In this document: piece by piece, positions 36,312-42,586 of the stretch
Numbering within the stretch: the first letter of the stretch is position 1
Layout of the letters: the number at the start of each line of letters is the position of its first letter
Source: Micromonospora echinospora
GTDB taxonomy: Bacteria; Actinomycetota; Actinomycetes; Mycobacteriales; Micromonosporaceae
Assembly: GCF_014203425.1 (NCBI RefSeq)
Contig: NZ_JACHJC010000001.1
Span: 1,674,001-1,738,000, forward strand
Reading direction: 5' to 3'
Length of the DNA stretch: 64,000 bases
Translations under genes and position numbers: made by a program
The notes under the pieces: generated by a model
Told to the model about the DNA's origin: nothing
Databases searched by the model: none
Seen by the model: only the letters and a program-made list of their open reading frames with translations

Positions 36312-36346
36312 GACGAGAGGCCGCGCGGACCGCGCGGCCTCTCGTC
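36312..36346 (+). terminator. Terminator after the tmsAB-like operon
   Basis: A perfect 16-bp stem (GACGAGAGGCCGCGCG / CGCGCGGCCTCTCGTC) with loop GAC begins 12 nt after the methyltransferase stop. It has no T run. Confidence 0.75.
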
Positions 36347-36353
36347 AACGCCA

Positions 36354-36380
36354 TTGACAAAGAAGTTTTGTACGTACAAA
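36354..36380 (+). promoter_or_regulatory. Promoter region and 14-bp palindromic operator of the ArsR-SRPBCC operon
   Basis: TTGACA (36354-36359) is a consensus -35. A perfect palindrome TTTGTACGTACAAA covers 36367-36380, where the spacer and -10 would be, and ends 11 nt before ATG 36392. A dimeric ArsR-type repressor bound here would block its own operon. Confidence 0.7.
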
Positions 36381-36391
36381 CTGATTTTGCC

Positions 36392-36952
36392 ATGAGAGAC
36401 GTCCTGTACCTGGAACAGCGCGAGCAGGCCGAAGTCCTGCTCAAGCCGCAGCGCATCGAGGTGCTGCGGCAACTGGCCGAACCCCGCACCTGCACCGAGG
36501 TCGCGGGCCGGCTGGACCAGACGCCGCAGCGCGTCTACTACCACGTCAAGCAGCTCGTCGCGGCCGGGCTGGCCGAGCAGGTGGCGCAGCGGCAGGTGCG
36601 CGGCATCACCGAGGGCATCTACCAGGCCGTCGCCCGGTCGTACTGGCTCTCGCCCCGCCTTGTCGGCCGCATCGGCGGCGCCCGCCGGGCCCGCGACGAG
36701 CTGAGCCTCGGCTACCTGCTCGACCTCATGGAAGAGGTGCAGGCCGACATCGCCGCGCTGGACCGCGCCGCCCCCGAACTGCCGTCCATCGGCGTCTCCG
36801 GCGAGATCCGGGTGCCCGCCGAGCGACGGCAGGAGTTCCTGCACGACCTGCAGACGACGCTGCAGGACCTGTTCACGCGCTACGGCGGCGCCGAGGGGGA
36901 CGCCTTCAAACTCGCCGTGGCCTGCTACCCGAAAGGCGACAAGCATGAGTGA
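36392..36952 (+). CDS. ArsR-family transcriptional regulator
   Basis: 186 residues. The winged helix has LLKPQRIEVLRQLAEPRTCT, EVAGRLDQTPQRVYYHVKQL (recognition helix) and the wing VAQRQVRGITEGIYQAVA. The C-terminal part (SLGYLLDLMEEVQADIAALD) is helical and probably dimerises or senses. ATG 36392 was chosen because the upstream in-frame ATG lies inside the operator. It overlaps the next gene by 8 nt, giving the common ArsR-SRPBCC operon, and the palindrome upstream suggests autorepression. Confidence 0.85.
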   Translation: MRDVLYLEQREQAEVLLKPQRIEVLRQLAEPRTCTEVAGRLDQTPQRVYYHVKQLVAAGLAEQVAQRQVRGITEGIYQAVARSYWLSPRLVGRIGGARRARDELSLGYLLDLMEEVQADIAALDRAAPELPSIGVSGEIRVPAERRQEFLHDLQTTLQDLFTRYGGAEGDAFKLAVACYPKGDKHE

Positions 36953-37772
36953 GTCGATGACCATCCGCGCCCGCCTCGCCGCACCGATGGCGACCGTCCG
37001 CCGAGCCCTGACCGACCCCGCCGAGCTGCGCGTCTGGCTGGCCGAGCACGCCGAGGTCGAGCTGCCCCGGCGGTACGAGTTCTGGGGCCGCTACACGCCC
37101 GAAGGTGACGCGCCACACCAGCGGCTGCTGCACGTCGACGACGGCACACTGCGCTTCATGTGGACGCTCGACGGGGTGGAGACCACCACCGAGTTCGAGC
37201 TGGAGCCCGACGGCGACGGCACCCTGCTCACGCTGCGGCAGAGCCACTTCAACTACGAGGAGGCGATGAGCGGCAGCAGCATCCGGGGCGTGCTCCAGAC
37301 CTTCTGGTACCTGGCGATCGCCAACCTCAACGACCACCTGGACGGACGACCGCTGCTGCCGCGTACCGACTTCACCTCCGCCGACCTGCGCGGCGAGGTG
37401 GTCATCGACGCGCCGATGGACAAGGTGTGGACGTCGCTCACCGACTCGGAACAGGTCACTGCCTGGTTCGGCCACCCGATCGGCGTCGAGCCCTGGGAGG
37501 GCGGCCGGTACGCGATGGGTGGCCTCGACGCCGGTGAGGCCGCGAAGGTGTTCGACGTGACACCGGGGCGGGCGCTGTCCATCGACTGGGGACCGGTCGG
37601 CGTGACCTCCTGGGAGCTGGCGGAGAGCGGCGGCAGGACGAAGCTGACGTTCGTGCAGTCCGGCTTCGACGAGGGCAACCCGCCGTACGCGGCCTGGAGC
37701 GGCAGCGTGGCCGGGTGGGCCGAGCTGCGCCGCTTCCACGAGGTGCCCGACTGGCAGCCGATCTGGGTGTAA
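36945..37772 (+). CDS. Tandem SRPBCC (AHSA1-like) protein
   Basis: 275 residues, two START/AHSA1 domains: one around residues 5-120 (IRARLAAPMATVRRALTDPA, LWTL-type strands) and one from about 140 (GEVVIDAPMDKVWTSLTDSE, VTAWFGHPIGVEPWEGGRYA). It would bind a hydrophobic ligand in the helix-grip cavity. It overlaps the ArsR gene by 8 nt. The stop TAA at 37770-37772 is supplied by the 58-bp repeat that begins at 37767, so the C-terminus WV is the junction with that repeat. Confidence 0.85.
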   Translation: MSESMTIRARLAAPMATVRRALTDPAELRVWLAEHAEVELPRRYEFWGRYTPEGDAPHQRLLHVDDGTLRFMWTLDGVETTTEFELEPDGDGTLLTLRQSHFNYEEAMSGSSIRGVLQTFWYLAIANLNDHLDGRPLLPRTDFTSADLRGEVVIDAPMDKVWTSLTDSEQVTAWFGHPIGVEPWEGGRYAMGGLDAGEAAKVFDVTPGRALSIDWGPVGVTSWELAESGGRTKLTFVQSGFDEGNPPYAAWSGSVAGWAELRRFHEVPDWQPIWV

Positions 37773-37824
37773 GGAAGGGCCCCCTCTTAACGCCTCCGGT
37801 AGAGGAGGGGGCCCCTTTTAACAC
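37767..37824 (+). repeat. 58-bp repeat, left copy
   Basis: Begins GTGTAAGGAAGGGCCCCC and ends GGCCCCTTTTAACAC, with CGCCTCCGGTAGAGG in the middle; the GGGCCCC blocks can pair. It is an inverted match to 38279-38336 with about five differences. It contributes the stop codon of the SRPBCC gene. Confidence 0.8.
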
Positions 37825-37850
37825 GGACCCCGGGTGGGTAATGCCGGGCG

Positions 37851-38084
37851 ATGTTCTTCATCTTCGGGCTGCGCACCAAGGTCGTCAGGTCCGGCGTCGT
37901 CACCGAGGTCTGCCGCAACTGCGGCAACCAGGCCGCCCAGGTGATCACCCGCCGGGTCACCAAGTTCAGCCTCTTCTTCGTCCCGTTGATCCCGCTGCGC
38001 ACCCGGTACTCGCAGCAGTGCACGTTCTGCGGCGCCGAGTACGACATCTCCCGCGCCGAGGCCCAGCGCCTCCCGGTCGGCTGA
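37851..38084 (+). CDS. Small zinc-ribbon protein
   Basis: 77 residues. It begins MFFIFGLRTKVVRSGVVTEV and has two CxxC knuckles, CRNCGNQAAQV and CTFCGAEYDIS, around a hydrophobic strand FSLFFVPLIPLRTRYSQQ, the zinc_ribbon_15 pattern. Function unknown, perhaps nucleic-acid or protein binding. It lies with a small basic ORF between two inverted 58-bp repeats. Confidence 0.8.
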   Translation: MFFIFGLRTKVVRSGVVTEVCRNCGNQAAQVITRRVTKFSLFFVPLIPLRTRYSQQCTFCGAEYDISRAEAQRLPVG

Positions 38085-38086
38085 CC

Positions 38087-38263
38087 GTGACCCGTTTCCT
38101 CTACTGGCTGATCGGCCGGCAGCCGGCCGCTCCGATCGCCCCGCCGGTGCACACCGCCGCGCGTCCGCCCTGCACGCCGGGCCGCCGGCACCGTCGCCGT
38201 CGTCGTCCGGACGCGGGCGCGCAGTCGCCCCGCGCGCCCTGGAACCGCTCCGCCGGCCGGTGA
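38087..38263 (+). CDS. Small basic hypothetical protein
   Basis: 58 residues starting GTG 38087, 2 nt after the zinc-ribbon stop. It begins MTRFLYWLIGRQPAAPIAPP and continues as a Pro/Arg-rich tail (GRRHRRRRRPD). No domain is recognised. Its tight spacing behind the zinc-ribbon gene suggests translation, but the composition could also be chance in this GC-rich genome. Confidence 0.35.
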   Translation: MTRFLYWLIGRQPAAPIAPPVHTAARPPCTPGRRHRRRRRPDAGAQSPRAPWNRSAGR

Positions 38264-38278
38264 CCGGACGGTCCCCCT

Positions 38279-38336
38279 GTGTTAACAAGGGGCCCTTCCT
38301 CTACCGGAGGCGTTAATAGGGGGCCCTTCCTTACAC
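38279..38336 (-). repeat. 58-bp repeat, right copy, inverted
   Basis: Reverse-complement copy of 37767-37824. Its end TTACAC, plus the next T, makes TACACT (38332-38337), which sits 7 nt before GTG 38345 as a -10 hexamer for the downstream gene. Confidence 0.8.
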
Positions 38337-38344
38337 TTCATCGG

Positions 38345-39415
38345 GTGGAAGAACGGCTGGCGCAGATCCGGGGTGGTGGACCGCCGCGGCGGCACAACGC
38401 CCGTACCATCGCCGCGCTGACCGGCAACCCCGGCTGCACCCGGCGCGCCGTGCTGGACAGCGCGGGCGCGGACAAGCCGGCGCTGGCCGAGCGACTCGGC
38501 TTCCCGGCCCGGTTCGGCCAGTCCCGTTTCGCGATCACCCGGGGCAACGCCTTCGAGGCGCAGGTGAAGGCCGACGGCGGGGCGGAACTGCTGCGCCTGG
38601 TCGCGGAGCGGCTCGGCGTACCGGTGCCGGAGGGCGCGACCTGGACCGACCTCGGCGCCGACGACGACCGGCCGGAACGGTCGCGGGCGGCGCTGACCGC
38701 GAGCGGCGACGGCCCGGCCCTCTTCGACCACCCGCTGCTCGGCCTGGACGTGGCGGGCACCCGGGTGCACCTGGAACCGGACCTGGTCGCCGCCCGGCTG
38801 GCCGGCCGGTTCCACGTCGTGGAGATCAAGTCGTTTCCGGTGATCGACGGGCAGGCCGACCCGGGCAAGGTCGCCGCCGCCGCGATCCAGTCCGCCGTCT
38901 ACGTGCTGGCGCTGCGCGAACTGCTCGCCGCCGAGGGACGCGACCCGGAACTGGTGTCGCACGAGGTGGTGCTGGTCTGCCCGCGTGACTTCGCCAACCA
39001 GCCGCTGGCCAGCCTGCTCGACGTGCGCCGGCAACTGCTGGTGCTGCGCCGCCAGCTGGCCCGGATGGCGCGGGTCGAGGACCTGCTCGCCGTCGTACCG
39101 GCCGGGTTCACAGTCGATCCCGCGGCCGATCCGGCCACGCTCGCCGCCGCGCTGCACGAGGTGCCGGCCCGCTACGCGCCGGACTGCCTGGCCGCCTGCG
39201 AGCTTGCGTACTTCTGCCGGCACGAGGCGCGCGGGCAGACCGGCGCGCTGGGCCGGCCGGTCCGCGAGGCGCTGGGCGGCGTCGAGGAGGTGGCCGACGT
39301 GCTGGCGCTCGCCGAGGGCTCGGCCGCTCCCGAGCCGGAGCAGGCGGAGGCCGCCGCGCTGCTGCGGGCCGCCGCGCGCCTGCGCGCCGACGCCCTCGCC
39401 GGGCAGACCGCATGA
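38345..39415 (+). CDS. PD-(D/E)XK nuclease-like protein
   Basis: 356 residues. The central part fits the RecB/Cas4-type nuclease core: GNAFEAQVKAD with the helix-1 Glu, VHLEPDLVAARLAGRFHVVE then IKSF (Asp, Glu, Lys of the D-ExK motif) and AAIQSAVYVLALRELLAAEG with the trailing Gln and Tyr. The C-terminus has CLAACELAYFCRHEARG, a Cys-rich stretch like the iron-sulfur knuckle of Cas4/AddB-type enzymes. GTG 38345 follows TACACT by 7 nt. It overlaps the next gene by 4 nt. The role (repair, defence, plasmid control) is unknown. Confidence 0.72.
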   Translation: MEERLAQIRGGGPPRRHNARTIAALTGNPGCTRRAVLDSAGADKPALAERLGFPARFGQSRFAITRGNAFEAQVKADGGAELLRLVAERLGVPVPEGATWTDLGADDDRPERSRAALTASGDGPALFDHPLLGLDVAGTRVHLEPDLVAARLAGRFHVVEIKSFPVIDGQADPGKVAAAAIQSAVYVLALRELLAAEGRDPELVSHEVVLVCPRDFANQPLASLLDVRRQLLVLRRQLARMARVEDLLAVVPAGFTVDPAADPATLAAALHEVPARYAPDCLAACELAYFCRHEARGQTGALGRPVREALGGVEEVADVLALAEGSAAPEPEQAEAAALLRAAARLRADALAGQTA

Positions 39416-40917
39416 GTACGCTGCGCGCGCTCGCCCGGGCGCAGGCGGTCGCCTCCGGGCGGGCCCAGCCGGTGGCCACCGTCCGCCACCTGCACCTGTC
39501 GGAGCGGCCACTGGTGGTGGTGCCGCTCGCGCTGGCCGGTGAGGCGAACGCCCCGCTCGCGGCGATGGTCGGCGCCGCGCCCGACGAGGCCCGGCTGCTC
39601 GTGGTGCCGCAGCCACGCAACCGGGACCAGCGGTTCGCGTTCGCCGCCGAGCTGGCCGCGATCGTGCTGCCGTACCTGGACGAGTTCCGTGACCTGACCG
39701 AGGCGGTGCCGGTGGACCGGGGCCGGGACGTCCGCCACCGGTACGCCGACGCGCCGCAACTGCTGGTGCCGAACCCGGCCGGGGTCACGTTCCTGCGGTT
39801 GTTCGGGCGGTCCACCCGGTTCCGCCGTACCGACGGCGACTATCCCGTGCACCAGTCGGTGCCGCTGCTCGGCCGCTGGCTGACGTTCTTCGCCGAGCGC
39901 GCCGAGCAGCCCGGCTCGGCGGCGCTGCTGGCGCTCACCGACGTGTTGACGCTGCACTGGGCGACCGGGCAGAGCACTGTGGAGGATCTGCACCTGCCGG
40001 CGGTGCTGGGCTGGCTCGACCCGCCGGCCGGGATGACCGGCGCCGAGGCGGCGGCCCGCGCCGAGGACCCGGCCCGCTGCCCGCCGGCCGGGCCGGCCAC
40101 CGACCCGGACTTCGACAACCACCGGCTCGCCCCGGCGATCGAGGCGTACACCCGGGCCGAGGACGACCCGGTCGCGCGCGCGGCCGCGTACGACGAGCTC
40201 GCCGGCCTGCTGCGGGACCAGCTCGCGCCCACCTGGGAGCTGATGTGGCGCGGCGTGGGGCTGTTGCGGACGCTGCCGGCCGGCGCTCGGGTGGCCGGCC
40301 GGTGGGCCGGTGACCGGGACGCGTTCACCGCGCACGCCGAGCACGTCGACGCCGGGGGCGGTCCGCAGCCGCGGCGCGACGGCGCGGTGGCGGCGGCGCT
40401 GCGGTTGCAGCGGCTGGAGCGGGCGTCGACCGCGTGGGCGGTGCAGCGCGCCTACGACGATCCGCTGGTGATGGCCGAGCACCGGCTGTCCGGGGAGGCG
40501 TTCGTCGGCGAGGTGACGCTCGCCGACCCGGCGCGGGTGGACGACTCCGGCAAGCGGCCGGTGCTGCGCCCGCGCATCCAGGTGGTCACCACCGAGCCGG
40601 TGCCGATGCCGGTGGGCGCGAGACTGTTCTCGCCGCAGCGTCCGGGGCAGAAGGCCGCTGTGGTGTTCGTGACGCCGGGGGCGGACGGCAAGACCGAGGT
40701 GGTGCTGGAGCTGTCCGGCGGGATGGGCCGAGGGCTGACCGCGCCGCCGGGCAGCGTGCCCGAGGTGGGGGAGCGGATCTGCCTGACCAGCCTGTCGGAC
40801 GGCTTCCTGCCGGGCGGAGCGTTCCCCGCGCCGGAGGAGACGCCGTGGACGCACGGCGGGCCGCCCGGCGCTGCCGCCGCGCCGCAGGACCCGGCCCCGG
40901 CGGAGGACTGGTCCTGA
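39412..40917 (+). CDS. Uncharacterised partner of the nuclease-like protein
   Basis: 501 residues. ATG 39412 overlaps the nuclease stop (ATGA). I recognise no catalytic domain. Visible blocks are LDEFRDLTEAVPVDRGRDVR, LLVPNPAGVTFLRLFGRSTR, a central helical part (YDELAGLLRDQLAPTWELMW, LQRLERASTAWAVQRAYDDP), and a C-terminal beta-rich domain (VVTTEPVPMPVGARLFSP, VVFVTPGADGKTEVVLELSG). The coupled genes should act together. It may be a DNA-binding or regulatory subunit, but that is a guess. Confidence 0.6.
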   Translation: MSTLRALARAQAVASGRAQPVATVRHLHLSERPLVVVPLALAGEANAPLAAMVGAAPDEARLLVVPQPRNRDQRFAFAAELAAIVLPYLDEFRDLTEAVPVDRGRDVRHRYADAPQLLVPNPAGVTFLRLFGRSTRFRRTDGDYPVHQSVPLLGRWLTFFAERAEQPGSAALLALTDVLTLHWATGQSTVEDLHLPAVLGWLDPPAGMTGAEAAARAEDPARCPPAGPATDPDFDNHRLAPAIEAYTRAEDDPVARAAAYDELAGLLRDQLAPTWELMWRGVGLLRTLPAGARVAGRWAGDRDAFTAHAEHVDAGGGPQPRRDGAVAAALRLQRLERASTAWAVQRAYDDPLVMAEHRLSGEAFVGEVTLADPARVDDSGKRPVLRPRIQVVTTEPVPMPVGARLFSPQRPGQKAAVVFVTPGADGKTEVVLELSGGMGRGLTAPPGSVPEVGERICLTSLSDGFLPGGAFPAPEETPWTHGGPPGAAAAPQDPAPAEDWS

Positions 40918-40927
40918 CCCGCTCGGC

Positions 40928-41881
40928 TCAGCCCAGGGCGGCGAGAGCCGTCCGCGCCTCGGCCGCCGTCGGCCGGTCCGGGCCCGCCGCCAGCAGCGCC
41001 TCCAGGCTCCTGCGGTACGCGACGTCGTGCGCCCGGCCGGCCGGGGTCTCCACGTCCGGGGTGACGCCGCAGCCCTCCCAGTTCGTGCCGCTCGCCGCGT
41101 GCACGGGCCGGGCCACCGGCACCGTCAGCTCCAGGTGCGGGTGCAGCCGGTACCCGATGCGGGGATGCGCGCCGCCCCGGGTCGGTTCGCCGACCACTGT
41201 GGCGCGGCCGAACTGCTGAAGGTCGTACGCCAGCTCCTCGCCCCCGGAGAACGTCGCCGGACCGGTGAGCACCTGGACCAGCTTGTCCGGGGCGTACCGG
41301 GGGACCGGCAGCCAGGCGGCGCTCCAGAACTGGCGGGTGGCGCCGGAGCGCTCGTGCATGGTGTGCAGATGCGTCGGCTCGGCGAAGAACCAGCCGCAGA
41401 GCAGCGCCACCCCGTCCGGGCTGCCGCCCTCGGTGCCCCGCAGGTCGAGCAGGAGCGCGTCGGTGCCGGCGAGCAGCCGCAGCGCGGCGGTCAGCGCGTC
41501 GCCGGCCAGGTCGGGCGGGAACACGTACGGCTGGATCTCCAGCAGCCCGACGTTGCCGGGCAGCCGTTGCACCCGGGTCACGCCGCCCATGCCGAGCGCG
41601 GCGAGGCGCGCGAAGTGCTCCCCGGCCGGGTCGTCGGCCTTGTCGGACAGCGGCTGCTCGTGGTGCTTGAGCCGCAGGTGCAGGTCGCCGTTCGCCGACT
41701 GGAGGTCGGCGGTGACGAGCGCGCCGAGCGTGGCGGGATCGCCTGCCATGGCGTACGCCCCGGCGCGCAGTCGCTCGCGCAGGTGGCCGGCGACCCGGTC
41801 GGCGACGTCGGGAATGACGTACTTGTCGGCGACCAGGCGGGCGGCCCGCTCGACGACGGTGGTCACGTCTTCTGGATCCAT
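40928..41881 (-). CDS. S41 family serine peptidase
   Basis: 317 residues of the IRBP/tail-specific protease family. An N-terminal helical domain (VVERAARLVADKYVIPDVAD) precedes the catalytic core with VGLLEIQPYVFPP, LLLDLRGTEGGSPDGVALLC, and PATFSGGEELAYDLQQFGRA with the nucleophile Ser, then VVGEPTRGGAHPRIG. No signal peptide is seen, so it may act in the cytoplasm or leave by a non-classical route. It is divergent from an ArsR-type gene 78 bp away, whose operator lies between the two. Confidence 0.82.
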   Translation of the reverse strand: MDPEDVTTVVERAARLVADKYVIPDVADRVAGHLRERLRAGAYAMAGDPATLGALVTADLQSANGDLHLRLKHHEQPLSDKADDPAGEHFARLAALGMGGVTRVQRLPGNVGLLEIQPYVFPPDLAGDALTAALRLLAGTDALLLDLRGTEGGSPDGVALLCGWFFAEPTHLHTMHERSGATRQFWSAAWLPVPRYAPDKLVQVLTGPATFSGGEELAYDLQQFGRATVVGEPTRGGAHPRIGYRLHPHLELTVPVARPVHAASGTNWEGCGVTPDVETPAGRAHDVAYRRSLEALLAAGPDRPTAAEARTALAALG

Positions 41882-41923
41882 CGGTTCCCCGTTCTCGTGG
41901 TGGGTGAGAAGTAGAGCAGCCGG

Positions 41924-41955
41924 TTGACAAAAGCGTCAAGAGAAATAGACGCTTT
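41924..41955 (+). promoter_or_regulatory. Promoter with inverted-repeat operator before the ArsR-type gene
   Basis: TTGACA (41924-41929) and TAGACG (41946-41951) are spaced 16 bp. The inverted repeat AAAGCGTC (41930-41937) / GACGCTTT (41948-41955) overlaps the spacer and -10. GTG 41960 is 8 nt past the -10, so the message is probably leaderless. Confidence 0.7.
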
Positions 41956-41959
41956 GGCG

Positions 41960-42457
41960 GTGACCGACGATCCGCTGGAGATCCGCGAGCCGGCCCAGTT
42001 CAAGGCGCTGGCCCACCCGTTCCGGCACCGGCTGCTGTTCGCGCTCGGAGCCGGCCCTGCCACGCTCAGCCAGCTCGCCGCCCGTCTCGGCGCGGCGAAG
42101 GGCACGGTGGCCCACCACCTCGCGGTGCTGACCGAGGCGGGCATGGTCCGCCCGGCGCACAGCCGCCAGGTCCGGGGCGGCACCGAGCGCTACCACGAAC
42201 GCACGTTCCGCCGGCTCGTCGGTGCTGACACCGACGCGGGCGCCACGGCGGCGCTGCTGGGCGCGTACGCCGAGGAACTCGCCGGTGACCCCGACCCGCT
42301 CGTGCACCTGCGGCACCTGCGGCTCACCCCGGCCCAGGCCGAGCGCCTGCGGTCCACGCTGGACGAACTGGTGGGCGAGGCGGAGGAGGCGCCACCGGGA
42401 CAGGCGCGCTACGGCGTCCTGGTCTCCCTCTACCGGCACCCGCCCGCGGTCCGCTGA
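41960..42457 (+). CDS. ArsR-family transcriptional regulator
   Basis: 165 residues. The winged helix has QFKALAHPFRHRLLFALGAG, ATLSQLAARLGAAKGTVAHH, LAVLTEAGMVRPAHSRQVRG and the wing GGTERYHERTFRRLV. A helical C-terminal domain follows. GTG 41960 is chosen over the more upstream TTG because that TTG is the -35 box itself. The inverted repeat in the promoter points to autorepression and possible control of the divergent S41 peptidase. Confidence 0.85.
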   Translation: MTDDPLEIREPAQFKALAHPFRHRLLFALGAGPATLSQLAARLGAAKGTVAHHLAVLTEAGMVRPAHSRQVRGGTERYHERTFRRLVGADTDAGATAALLGAYAEELAGDPDPLVHLRHLRLTPAQAERLRSTLDELVGEAEEAPPGQARYGVLVSLYRHPPAVR

Positions 42458-42586
42458 CCGACAGCCGTCGACTCTGGCGGCGGCCCCCGGCGCTGACTAG
42501 GCTTGCGCCGTCCGTCGTCCTGCCCTCACCGTCGAGGGTGCACGTCTGGAAGAGAGCCGGAGCGCATTGTTGTACCCCAGCTCGAC

